64,000 nt of DNA from assembly GCA_018136815.1 (NCBI GenBank), contig CM030939.1:682001-746000 (forward strand), written 5' to 3'. This DNA comes from Isochrysis galbana (Eukaryota > Haptophyta > Isochrysidales > Isochrysidaceae). Position numbers and translations under genes: made by a program. Position 1 is the first letter of the stretch. Every line of letters starts with the position of its first letter. The notes beneath the pieces are model-generated. The model did not search any database. It worked only from the letters and a program-made list of their open reading frames with translations, and was not told where the DNA came from. Shown here in pieces: positions 18,611 to 28,437 of this stretch.

Positions 18611-19507
18611 TTAGTCGAGTTATGTGATATAAAAAAAACATCTGAAGATTCGGGCTACTCACGCTAGCTATACAGTCCACGTACTCACGGTACTCACTCA
18701 CGACATCGCCTATACCCCAGTTTACTCACTCCCTTACACTACCCCCTTCATTCCTTTGTCTTTGGTATCGGGGGGGGGGCCCGCGTGCACTACAACGGGC
18801 CAAGTGCAGGGGGTGGGCTGGGGCAGACCTGCTGGTGTGGTGTTCCTGTGGCAAAACAAACGTAAACGCCTGTTGCATGTGACACTTCGTGCCCCTGGGA
18901 GGTCTCGGCCCCCTCTTCTCGCGTCTTTTTCAAGTAACACCGCGTTTTCGCGGCATTCGTGTGTCGCTCGGGGTGTCGGCCTGTAAACATACCGTAAACA
19001 GGCGTGAGTCTTACCTTTTCTTGGGTCAGATCGCGTCGTTTTTTTGTCGTTCTTTTCTCGCGGTTCTCTTCGTTCTCTTACGGGCGTGCGATGCCTGCGC
19101 GCGCCATGGCACCCCTCTGAGGGGACCCTCGGGTCCCCCCAGAGGGCCAGCTGGGCCAGCTCAGGGGGCAGTGGAGGCTGGGGCTGGGCCCCTGGCCTCT
19201 CCTGCCTCTCCCTCGCTGGCCTCGCTGGTCCTGGGTGCCCTCCTGGCGGCTCAGGTGGTCTGTGGCTCAGTGGTGGAGTGGGGGGTCAGTACGATCAGGG
19301 GCCAGTGCAGGCGAATGCGTGCGGCGCGCGATGCGCGCTCGGCAAGGGTCTGTGCCAGAGTGATGTCAGCTCAGCCCCTGCCAGCAGGCAGGGGCTGAGG
19401 TTGAGTGTGCAGGCCCACCCAGGGGGTGTCTGCGTTGGAGGAGGGGGGGCACGGGGCCCCCATGACCCTATCAGTTTTACTGATAGTTTCTTAGTCGAGT
19501 TATGTGA
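18611..19507 (-). mobile_element. SINE-like non-autonomous retroelement with 17-bp TSD, copy 2
   Basis: The element spans 18628-19490, flanked by a perfect 17-bp TSD TTAGTCGAGTTATGTGA (18611-18627 and 19491-19507). It is collinear with the element at 4181-5045 at roughly 90% identity. It has the same 5' hairpin (CTATCAG arms), the same G/C-rich body and the same LINE-like 3' end, here with a run of eight Ts on the sense strand. The matched TSD and full length make this the reference copy of the family. Confidence 0.9.
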
Positions 19508-20200
19508 GAAAGTCGTGGGGCGAGAGTCGGGGTGTTTTCCTGGGTGTCTCTGTCCGTCGTCCTGTCGCCAGTCGTCATCCGTCGTCGCTCTCGCTCTCGT
19601 CGCTCTCGCTCTCGTAACACTCATACCCAACAACCTCGCCTCTCCTCACCAGCCCCTGCCATCACAGCCCTCCTCTCACTCGCCCTCGTCTCTCGCCGCT
19701 CGCTCGATGCCGCTCTCGCCGCCGTCCTCGCCCTCGCTCAAGCCCGCCTGCCCGCCTTCCTCTGCTGACGGGCTTCAGCCCGTCAGCACCTCTGAAGCCG
19801 TCTCCTCCGCCGCGCCTGCCGCCGGCATGCCTCCTTCCTCATTGCCCTCAGGCCCTATGGGCCATCACAATTCGTCACGGCGGTGGCCAAACTGTGGGGC
19901 GCCAAGCAGCTGCTGTAGTAGCCTATCCCCTATGTTTATGAGAGTGAGTGTGTGTGCCATTACTTGTTCCTAGACAATTAACAATCGCATTGACAAATGC
20001 AACTTTGGCAATGACAATGTAGCTGTTTATGGTCTCCGGCTGGGGTTTATGATCTCCGGCTGAGGCTCGTTTTTGCTCATGCCTATCGCGTATAGATAGC
20101 CGACTATATGGGGGGGGGAAACCTCTTAATATTCTCGCCGTCGCGCGTGGCTATGGAATGTAGGCCCACCCAACTGTGACGAGGGATGTCCCTGAGACTC
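19508..20200. other. No gene; carries a short repeat shared with 61780-61850
   Basis: 19818-19880 (GCCTGCCGCCGGCATG, then CCTCATTGCCCTCAGGCCC and ATGGGCCATC) is the reverse complement of 61780-61850, and part recurs near 28750. 19575-19620 is a CTCTCG microsatellite. Nothing else was recognised. Confidence 0.5.
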
Positions 20201-20260
20201 CCCTGAGAGTTGGGGGGCTGGGGTTGATGCTGTAGGGAGCAATTGAGACTTTTCGAGGCG

Positions 20261-20282
20261 GAAGCGCCAATTTTGGCGCTTC
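20261..20282. other. Perfect hairpin conserved downstream of the exostosin gene
   Basis: Arms GAAGCGCCAA and TTGGCGCTTC with a two-base centre. The same hairpin sits at 56005-56026, 3' of copy 2. It might be an RNA-processing or 3'-end signal. Confidence 0.6.
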
Positions 20283-20321
20283 GGCAGTAAGGAGTTAATT
20301 GCACGATGCTAAATTTGGCGG

Positions 20322-22265
20322 TTAAAGTCTACGATCTCCGTTCTGCCGAGCTTCCATGTGGCGGGGCACAACTAGGCACTCACTAAGGCTTGTCGCTTGC
20401 AAAATGGGCCATTCTTTGGGGCCCTGCGGCCAATGCTGCCTCGTAACTGTAGGATGTTTCCGCGATGAACTGAATTGGTTGGTCGAAATGTTGTGGCGTT
20501 TATTGTGTGACGCAACATGGCACATCTCTGCGAGTATGAAGTCTTGTGCAGCGAGCGCGCCGCTCTCTTCACCGTTGGCATCGTGTGCTGAGACTTTGCG
20601 CTTAGCAGCATAGACAAAGGCTGGACGTGCTGCCTTGGCAGCCTCAGCCATTTGACGGAGTTTCTCGTCGTCAATCTCGTCAAGAGTATGTAGCACCCCT
20701 TCGGTATGGTCGAGTGCAACCGATGTGGGAAGGATCAAGGCGAACGCGCAGTAATCGAGCCATCGCGTGCACGGAAGCATGAGCGTCATTGACCGGTGGA
20801 GCCACGCCCATTGCGAGTAACTTACAATCTCGCGCGTTTGAGAATCAAGAGCCAACCACCGATCATAAAGCGGCTCATCGACGTTGTGTCGTTGCGCGAG
20901 AGCTCCCTCACGTTCTTTGGCGTGTGGAGCGGCGTAGCCAGCAGGCGGACCGAATTTGCTTTGTTTGAGGCCAACCTGATACGTCACGCCACCATAGGGC
21001 GTGTCTGGCAGCAGGAGTAATGGAAGGCATCCGCCAGCGGCTCCAACCAGAACAGACTCGCTCACCTTGCCCGTGGCAACATTGTCGCCCGGCGAAATGA
21101 CGCAAAACCGGTGGTTTAGTGTGACATTCAAGTATTGAGCGACAGCCATTCGAGGGGCCATCCCCTTGGAGGCAGGAGGTGTGTCCTTGATCAAATCTCA
21201 GTCCACATCGTATGACTTCAAGCCTTGGCATGTTCGGCGGAGAGCGGAAGGAGATGCAGCACACCGCCTCTGTTTGCGGCAATATGGTTTGCAGAAGTTC
21301 TCGTAGTTGTTCTCGATGGCGTCTGGATCGGTGCAGATCTCGTATGCATTGATGGTACAATTCATGGTTGCCGAGTAAATCGTGATGGCAGGGTCAAAAC
21401 CATGCACTTGCGCTTTGCGAAGGGCAACCCACAACGTGAAGCGAAACGCTGAGATGTACAATTTTGGCGTGTGTCCTCCGAAAAAGACAAGACGTCGCTG
21501 GTGGTAGGGTAAGATGCTGGGTGGCGGGAAGAGGCCAGTGAGCCATCCTCCGCCACCAAATCTACCACCTGCCGCCTCCTCGTTCATGCATGCGGGTATG
21601 ACCACGCTGTTGGCAGACTGCTTGTTCCAACGAAGGATCATGAGGCCATCGGCGTCCACGGTGGATGCCTGCCATGTAGGAGGATACAAGTCGCAGGTGT
21701 ACGTCGCGGCGACTGTAGCCCGGTTGTCCACGGGCCAAGCAGGCCAAACATGCTCGAATTCTGTTTCCCCATGACGAGACCCGTCCTTCTGCTTGCGTCG
21801 GGCGCCCTTTCCGAAGACTTGAGCTTGCACCTCTGGTACCTCTGAGTTGGCGCCTGCGTGGTGCCTTGAAATGATCTCGTCCCAGGCCTGTGCGACGGCA
21901 AATAAACGCCCCCCGAGGCAGCTGGCGGTAAGGTTGGTGAGCAGCAGCACCACATCCGCTCCGCCCCCCTTGTCCACGAGCCATGGATGGCCATCAGACA
22001 GGTAGCGCTGAAGCCACAGCTCAGCCGAGTATGGGTTGGCCGGCCAATTGGGTGCCACATGCGAGAGAACGGCGCCCCGGCCGTAGCTCAGATTGGCGCG
22101 GACTGAGCAGATGCACGGCACAACGAGAGGTGGACAAGGCTGCCGCTGCCGCCACCGCCACCGCAGCCGCTGGTGAGGAAGCCGACATCTCGCGCATCGT
22201 GCGCCACAGCACGAGCCTTCCCACCTCGGCGCACTTGTACTCCACGTCGGAGTTCCTGGTTTCAC
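20322..22265 (-). pseudogene. Exostosin-like (GT47) glycosyltransferase, copy 1, broken
   Basis: The exostosin fold is visible in order: LSYGRGAVLSHVAPNWPANP and a conserved middle (WNKQSANSVVIPACMNEE), RRLVFFGGHTPKLYISAFRF, then the nucleotide-sugar-binding block LNHRFCVISPGDNVATGKVS...AAGGCLPLLLL. The last is the counterpart of the GT47 FCL-PGD...EA--GCIPV motif. GT47 enzymes are Golgi type II membrane glycosyltransferases. This copy has a TGA at 21195-21197 where copy 2 has TGG (Trp in DVDWDLIKD), splitting it into ORFs 21198-22265 and 20322-21194. A one-base shift in the N-terminal region (near 22104-22110) puts EVGRLVLWRTMREMSASSP in another frame. It is inverted and over 95% similar to 54000-55965. 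Confidence 0.8.
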
Positions 22266-22592
22266 TGGTGTAAAGGTAGCCGGGGGCTCAGCGCACGCGG
22301 GGGCTCAGCGCACGCCGCACTCCGCTCGTGTCTGAGTTGAGTTCTATTGTAGACGTGTCAGTTCTACTGCCGGTGTGGCAACGTCGTCGTTTACCCCATC
22401 GCTAGAGTACGCTAGCCGATCGATGTTACCTCTCGTCTACACAACGTTGCTATCTATCACTCGGCCCCCTTGGTATGGGGCCAAACCTGGTACCCCCGCC
22501 GAGAGGGATTCGCCCCTCTTCCTCGCGCGATTGACGATTGACGATTGAGCGCACGCAGCCCACTTCTAGGACGGTCACTCACGACTCACGCT
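22266..22592. other. No gene recognised
   Basis: A tandem GGGGGCTCAGCGCACGC repeat lies at 22280-22312. 22490-22514 (TGGTACCCCCGCCGAGAGG) equals the Copia element's primer-binding region at about 44098-44116, possibly a Copia remnant. Confidence 0.4.
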
Positions 22593-23386
22593 TTTTAACC
22601 ACTATTTTCCAACTAAGTTTATACTTGGTTCGCCCATGGGGGGGCACGAGCCCCCCTCTCTCTCCACTCCTCCCCTGCCGTGGGGGAGGAACCACCCATC
22701 CTCCTGGCATGCCTGATGGCTTGCCACTTGCCAGGAGGCCACCGCCCTGCTGACCCACTCTCCCACTGACAGGCACGCCTGGTTCGCTCGTCCTGGCCCC
22801 TCGTGGCCAGCCCATCGCTCCAACCCCCCCTCCCCCCCAGGTCGACAGGCAGACAGGTGCAGATTGGGGGCCCCTGAGGCTCAGGAGCGCCAGCGAGGGA
22901 GAGGCAGGGGAGGCCATGGCCCAGCCCCAGCCTCCTCTGCCCCCAGAGCTGGCCTCCAGGAGCCTCCAGGGGTCGCCAGCAGGCAGCTGCAGGCCTGCCG
23001 CAGGCGCGCCATCGCGCGTGCCGCAGGAGAGGGGAGAGAGAGCGCGGAGAAGGGGGTGGGCGGAGCGAGAGCTCCGCTGACCGAAAAATAGGTAAGTCCC
23101 GCACCTGTTTACAGGATAAGTCGGGGCTGAGGCCGCCGCCCACTCGGAGACACAGGAGGAAGGGGGGGAATGATCACCGGGGGGAGGCGCGGGCCACCGG
23201 ACCATATCTAAGCCCTTCACCCCTATCCCCCTAGTAGTGCACGGGGGGAGTCGCCTTATGGCGGGGGGAGAAGGGCCGGGGGAGTGGGGGTATAGAAAGT
23301 TTTCCTACGTGAGTAGAAAGTAGAGGGTCCACGGCCGCGTGTGCGGTGAGACTATTAAAAGGTTTAATTTTAACCACTATTTTCCA
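22593..23386 (+). mobile_element. SINE-like retroelement with 19-bp TSD, divergent subfamily
   Basis: The element spans 22612-23367 with a perfect 19-bp TSD TTTTAACCACTATTTTCCA (22593-22611 and 23368-23386). Its 5' end folds into a 7-bp hairpin (AACTAAG with CTTGGTT, loop TTTATA), then GCCCATGGGGGGGCACGAG. Its body shares the CTCTGCCCCCAGAGCTGGCC-type G/C-rich core with the copies at 4181 and 18628. Its 3' half (from 23003) ends GTGAGACTATTAAAAGG and differs from theirs, but is repeated at 45745-46108. Confidence 0.85.
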
Positions 23387-23505
23387 CCCCTCCTAGGTGT
23401 CCAAGGATTCCCCAGGGACGCCCCTTACCTGCCCCCCCAGACCCCCCCCCCCCAGTGTTGGGGCATCAGCTTGTCAGCTTACATCAATTGACGATTGACG
23501 AGGGA

Positions 23506-24213
23506 AAGAAGGGCGGCAGGGACAAGCGGTGGTGCACACGCGTAGGATGCGTGAGGGTGCTGGTCCGGACGTTAAAGGCCACCGAAGCGAGCTTCCCCCG
23601 TTTGTGGAGTCCCAGATTCAGGACATCTATGGGGGGTGTGAGGTGGGCTTTCTCAAGGAGTCTATTCGCAAGCGATCAGAAGCGCAGGGCTGTCGAGCAA
23701 GTGTAACTAGTTTAATTCCATGTCCTGTGAGTGACCGTGTGCGGAATGGGCGTTGCAGCATGTTGTCATGAGACTCTGAGACCACTTCCAATGTTTCAGA
23801 ATCGTACATATTGTCTATTTTCCCACCCTCCCAACAGTTTCCAAGAAAAGAATATGAGTACTCCGATCATTTTTACTGATGTGGGCATCCGGGGACGCAG
23901 GTAGCGGTAAATGAAAATTCTGAAACATTGGAAGTGGTCTCAGAGTCTCATGACAACATGCTGCAACGCCCATTCCGCACACGGTCACTCACAGGACATG
24001 GAATTAAACTAGTTACACTTGCTCGACAGCCCTGCGCTTCTGATCGCTTGCGAACAGACTCCTTGAGAAAGCCCACCTCACACCCCCCATAGATGTCCTG
24101 AATCTGGGACTCCACAAACGGGGGAAGCTCGCTTCGGTGGCCTTTAACGTCCGGACCAGCACCCTCACGCATCCTATGCGTGTGCACCACCGCTTGTCCC
24201 TGCCGCCCTTCTT
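23506..24213. repeat. 297-bp near-perfect inverted repeat with 114-bp spacer
   Basis: The left arm (23506-23802) and right arm (23917-24213) are both 297 bp and reverse complements. I counted two mismatches: G/A near 23541 and A/G near 23667 relative to the partner. The spacer 23803-23916 is AT-richer and unique. The right arm is part of the longer pseudogene at 23938-24535, so the left arm is the duplicated one. Confidence 0.9.
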
Positions 24214-24535
24214 GCCGACACGCTTCTGCCGTATGAGGGCCAGGCACTCCCAGGAGGCCTCCCACGTCTGCCCGTCTGCCTCCAGCAGCCTCCCGCGCAG
24301 CCAGCCAGCACTGCACATCATCATCACATGCATCCCTATATCTATCGCCGCCTGTGCCGCCCCATCGCCCTCCAGGTTGTGCACAGAGCACAGCCGCGCC
24401 GTGTTGGTCGCCTTCTTGCCGTGCTGTACGCAGGACACATGCAGCGCGGGCAGCCGCTGCAGCCGCGCCATCACATCCATCCACTGCCTGGGCCTCCATC
24501 CCCTACGGATCACCGAACTCCAATGCCCCATACAT
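23938..24535 (-). pseudogene. Unknown protein family (starts MYG), copy 1, broken
   Basis: It starts ATG 24535 (MYGALEFGDP, then TAG). LPALHVSCVQHGKKATNTAR, CSAGWLRGRLLEADGQTW and RWCTRIGCVRVLVR lie one frame over, and HRSELPPFVESQIQDIYGG is back in the first frame. The same order occurs at 44436-44930: LHMVQVQRGD, CTEQWLQGVRLDADGQQW, RWCTRLGCVRALS, HRSKLPRCVERKVEELHG. About 100 bp upstream of the start is also shared (AAGGTGGTTCT). At least one stop and two frameshifts break this copy. No known domain was recognised. The Cys/Trp pattern CxxxWLxGxxL(D/E)ADGQxW looks like a folded module. Confidence 0.5.
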
Positions 24536-24659
24536 GGAGCGAGGGCCTGTAGAGGCGGGCAGGTGGGCAGCCAGCGCGCCCGCCACCCGCCGTCTCGCGC
24601 CAGAGTTAGAAACCCTTAAGAACCACCTTAACCCTAGTACTTCCCTTAAACCCCGTTTT

Positions 24660-25118
24660 CTAATGCTGACATTCAGGCTATATGCCTCTCCCTCTCTCCA
24701 TTCTCCTCCGCCCCTCTCCCTGCGGCGCGTCGCCATGCGGCGCGCCACGGCCTGCTCTCAGAGGGCCTTTGGGGGCTCCCAGAGGGCCAGCAAGGGCAGC
24801 TCAGGGGGCAGTGGAGGCTGGGGCTCAGCCCCTGGCCCCCCCTGCCTCTCCCACGCTTGCCACGCTGGCCATTGGAGCCTCCCAGTGGCCTCTGTATGCC
24901 TGGCGACCAGGGGAGGGGGGGGAGTCAGCTCGAGGGCAGGCCCATGCTGGGCGTGGGAGTGCGAGTCTCGGCCCGCGCCCACTAGGGGTCTGGGCCAGAG
25001 TGTTGATTGCCCAGCCCCTGCCAAAGGGCAGGGGCTGGGGTTGATTGTACGGGCCCACCCCGGGGGGTGTCCGCGATGGAGAGAGGGGGGCGCGAGGCCC
25101 CCATTGACCCCCACTTAT
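24660..25118 (-). mobile_element. SINE-like retroelement, third subfamily
   Basis: Shares GGCAGCTCAGGGGGCAGTGG and the CCCAGCCCCTGCC internal hairpin with the other copies. Its minus-strand 5' end folds as CCTACTT/AAGTGGG with loop TTATA, then GGTCAATGGGGGCC. No TSD was found, and the 3' boundary near 24660 is uncertain because it abuts the MYG-family upstream region. Confidence 0.65.
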
Positions 25119-25159
25119 AAAAGTAGGTTGGCCTCGACGAACTGACACGACGGGAGAGG

Positions 25160-25900
25160 AACTATCCATCAAAAGACTCTTCCTCTGCCCCGACGGCACG
25201 TGCCCCAAAGCACTACCCATACTATACCTGCTGGCTTGGAGATACATCATCACAGACTTCTACAGAATACATTACGACAACGCCTTTTTCTCGGAAGAAT
25301 CGGTGCTAATCCGCATCATAGAAAGATTCACGAAACTAAGCTGCGCATTCATCTTCGCAGACTCGACAGATTCATCGAGGACCGCCCAAGCGGGTCTGGG
25401 ACGTCAACCCAAAAAGAGAATCGACGTGAGCGCGTTGAGACCTCTGTACGAAGCGGATAGCAAAGGTAACCTCACTCCCAGCGCGGAACTGCTGGCGCTA
25501 GCCTCACGGCTAGGGATAGAATATATGGTAAAGAACGCCTCGGGGACGGGCTCGGCGCCAAACCAATCAAACAACTGATCAAACAACGTAGAAGTCTAGC
25601 TCAGACAGAGCTAAGCACAAGCCCCCGAACACACCCCAAGACACACGAGCAACATAAGGTCGATCGGGAAAAAGTGCCACATGTGAAAAGTACAACAGGC
25701 CTGCCCTGAACACGCGTCCGTAACCAGGCCCATGGTAGTGTACCAGGGCCGCACCCCCGACACCGAAGACAAAGGAATGAGGGGGGGAAGGAGAGGAAGT
25801 GGAGGGAGGGGATGAAAAGGGCGATGTCCGCTATGTGGAGGTAGAGACCGAGTAGCGATAGGTGTGTAGCCCTGAATCTTCAGATCTTTTTTTTTTTTTT
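25160..25900 (+). mobile_element. LINE ORF2 C-terminus and 3' UTR
   Basis: The frame YLLAWRYIITDFYRIHYDNA (about 25220-25280) continues to GLGRQPKKRIDVSALRPLYE and TAA at 25576. It matches the C-terminal part of the long LINE (LAWRYILTDFYNIQYGNADG) and the fragments at 30311 and 62168. The 3' UTR carries GACAAAGGAATGAGGGGGG and ends GAATCTTCAGATC followed by 15 Ts (25886-25902). It is 5' truncated. A stretch around 25340-25400 appears substituted or shifted. Confidence 0.85.
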
Positions 25901-25902
25901 TA

Positions 25903-26310
25903 GGAGGGGCCCCGTTTCACTTTCGGAGGCCCCCTAGGGCCCTGCTAAGCCTCCTAGGGGCTCCCAATATAGCCATATGTGCTATAAACATGTTCATCGT
26001 CCACCACGTGGACTACGGAAGTACTAGGGTTAACAGTAACCCCCCGTTCGTACCGCTGTCGGGTTCGGGACTTCTCTCTCGGCTTTCGCTCTCCCTAGAG
26101 CTACTACCCCACCCGACCCATTGTTAGGCTGTGCGCGTGCCTTAGGAGAATTTAAATATCCTATAAGGCAATCTCACCCACCCGCGATAGAAGTAGAACC
26201 CAGCGGGTACGAATATTTCTAATACCTGCTCTTTCTATCTTCTCTTCTTCCTGTCTCTCTCTCTTCTCTTCCTCTTGCGTCACTCCTCTCCTCGCGGTGA
26301 AGAGGAGTCA
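25903..26310. other. No gene recognised upstream of the second Mot1 copy
   Basis: Short dyad GGGCCCCGTTTC...CCTAGGGCCC near 25907-25960 and a CTCTT microsatellite at 26225-26280. It might contain the original Mot1 promoter or 5' UTR, but no motif is clear. Confidence 0.35.
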
Positions 26311-27450
26311 ATGGCTCCGCCGTCGCGGCACGACAAGCTTCTCGGACTGCTTCACGCAGCCCCATCGGAGGTTGCGAGGGCTGCCGCGGCGCGACAGCTG
26401 GGCGAGCTGCAGCGCGCCCACCCGCGCGAGCTTCACACGCTGCTCCCTCGCCTTCTCCGTCCCCTCTTCTCCATCGAGTGGAGTGAGCGGCGGGCGGCGG
26501 CTCTCGCTCTCGCAGAGGTTGCTGCTGGAGTACACTGGGGCTCCACAGGCGGCGACGGCTATGGAAGATGAGGCGGAGCACGCAGCACGTGCTGATTCCG
26601 CTGGCACATGCCTCTCCTTTGCCTCCTTCTCGATGATGACAATGCTGGCCGCGGGAAGACCGCTGCTCACCTCGTTGGGCGTCAAGGTTGACGAAGGTGA
26701 TGGGCTGGGCGGCTCGGCGAGGAAGAGACTGCTCAGGCAGAGGAAGGTGCTGCAGCAGCAGCGGGGCATGGAGAGCATGACGAGGGAGCTTGAGGGTGCG
26801 CGCGGGGCTCGTGCCAGGAGTGGTCAGCGGTGGGGATGCGGGCAGAGGTCAGCGGTGAGGATGCGGGCAGAGGTCAGCGGAGGGGATGCGGGCAGAGGAG
26901 AGCGAGGGCGATGGAGCTGTGGCAGCAGTCGCAGAGCTCCGAGCGGCTCAGGCAGAAGCGTTAGCTTCCCGCGGGCATGCGGTGCCTGAGGATCGAGGCA
27001 GCGCGAGGGCTGGAGCCTGACGGCGGCGCGCCAGTCGCCGCGCAAAGCCGCTGCCCCACTCGCTCCCCACGCGTTCGCACAGTTGCTGTGGAGGAGATCC
27101 TTGATGAACTTGACGTTGCCGCGGCGCTGGCCGCCGCGAGCTCTCGGCGCGCCGCCGCATGGGTCGGGCATGCTGGTGACAACGCGGCTTCGCGAGCGCT
27201 TGAGACCTCAGGCGCGGCGGCAGCTGCGATCTTGGCCTTCGCCCAAGCTGCATGTGTGCCGTGCTCCGTGTGCCGCCCATAACTCAGACTGCCTCTGTAT
27301 ACGCAGGCCAAGGCGCGCGCGCGCACGCCGCGGCGTCGGCGTTCTCGTGGCGCTTAAGGTGCCGCCAGCCAGCAGCGGGCACGAAACGACCGGCCAAAGG
27401 TGACGGCGCGCCGCCCGACGCCAAGCGTCAGACGACCGAGCCGGTGTAGG
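26311..27450 (+). pseudogene. Mot1/BTAF1 N-terminus, decayed copy 2
   Basis: ATG 26311 opens a clear Mot1/BTAF1 N-terminus: SRHDKLLGLLHAAPSEVARA, then QLGELQRAHPRELHTLLPRL and SIEWSERRAAALALAEVAAG (the family has SRLDRLFILL, QLGEVVKLHPHEL and NWDTRIAAGQAVEAI). The frame shifts near 26530-26560, after which LLTSLGVKVDEGDGLGGSAR and KRLLRQRKVLQQQRGM follow, matching the family's SxGAEFEV...ARQRKLLQKKLG. Downstream it overlaps copy 1 in content (27000-27440) and stops at the PPDAKRQTTEPV block, just before the WPFEPL block that copy 1 has. Stops and shifts make a single product impossible unless short introns are involved. Confidence 0.75.
26822..26905 (+). repeat. 27-bp tandem repeat inside Mot1 copy 2
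   Basis: Units of GTCAGCGGTGGGGATGCGGG followed by CAGAG occur three times, with a partial fourth. Copy 1 has a single unit at 16-45, so the expansion is specific to this copy. Confidence 0.85.
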
Positions 27451-27629
27451 CAGCAGACGGAGTTTCGAATGTGCTGCGAGGGGTCATCGCCAGAGCAGGG
27501 TTGGAGCGGACGCAAGGGGCCCACGGGTACGGCGAGGCCCGCGGCGCGCTCTGACCCACGCACTTAGCTTCAAACACAAAGGGTGCAGCTAGTCGGGTAT
27601 GAGTAACTCCGGGTCGAGCGCGCCCCACC

Positions 27630-28437
27630 TGATCGTGGCTGACAATTACGCAGGTGAGCTTCGACTCTGCGAGGTGTGCTTGCAGCTAGATAACGGCGTC
27701 AAGAGCAAGATGATGCTCATCCAGAAGCAGCAGGTCGGGAGCGATGAATAGCGCCTTGGCCAACGCGAGGCGCATTCGCCAGCCGCCAGAGAGGCGGTCG
27801 GTCCGTCTTGCATTGCCTGTGAAAAGCCCTACCTAGAAAGGATGGTGCGAGCCTGCGACTCAGCCGAGTCGCGGCCGAGGATCTCGAGCTCTTTGTAGAT
27901 CTCGATGAGCCGCAACGCCGCCGCGTCGAGCTCTGCGTCGTCGCCCGCGTCATCGCCTGCTGCCTCGAGCTGTGCTTCGAGGTTCGCCTCCTCCGCGACG
28001 AGTGCGTGCCGCGTCTCGTGCGACGCGAGCAGCACCTCGATGCAGGAGACGGAGGAGGCATGCGCCTCTTGAGCGACGAGGAGGATCGAGATCCCCGTCG
28101 GGATGTTGGCGAGCGCGCGCCCCGTGATGTGCGCGGGAAGCGTCGACTTGCCCTTACCGTTTGGATCAAGGAAGCAATACTTGCGCCCCGCCTTGGGAGA
28201 GAGTCGAGCGCCCACGAAGAGGTCGGTGGAGCCGGCGCGGATAGAGAATGAGGGGATATCGAGGCCATCGCCAAGCGTGCTCGCCACGCTTCCGCCTGTG
28301 CCCCGCGCTTCTCGCCCTACGTCTCCGCGGCTGCGTACGCCTTCCAGCGCTCCTCGACGGCCTCGAGCTTCTTGAGGTTGCGCTTGTCCTTCCCACTCAG
28401 CTTCCCACTCTCCGTCAGCCGGAGCCGTAGAGCGCAC
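27630..28437 (-). pseudogene. ABCF/GCN20-type ATPase fragment, decayed
   Basis: The minus strand encodes part of the first ATPase cassette of an ABC-F protein (GCN20/ABCF1, ribosome-associated). It shows LDIPSFSIRAGSTDLFVGA, a Walker A region GRKYCFLDPNGKGKST (family GPNGKGKST) and AHITGRALANIPTGISILLV, then a linker helix rich in Glu/Ala. One frame over are signature [20 protein letters not shown], Walker B LLLLDE and H-loop CVIVSHDQ. A stop ends the first frame at 27829. The D-loop PTNHLD is reduced to HHLALD, and a TAG sits where AVIWL is expected. It directly follows Mot1 copy 2 in opposite orientation. Confidence 0.8.

Noticed and set aside
22490..22530. tRNA gene suggested by GGCGGGGGTACCA on the minus strand
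   Set aside because: Only a T-arm-like hairpin is present. It is more likely a Copia primer-binding-site remnant.
23500..24215. CRISPR array or integron-like palindrome
   Set aside because: It is a single inverted duplication with no regular direct repeats, in eukaryotic context.
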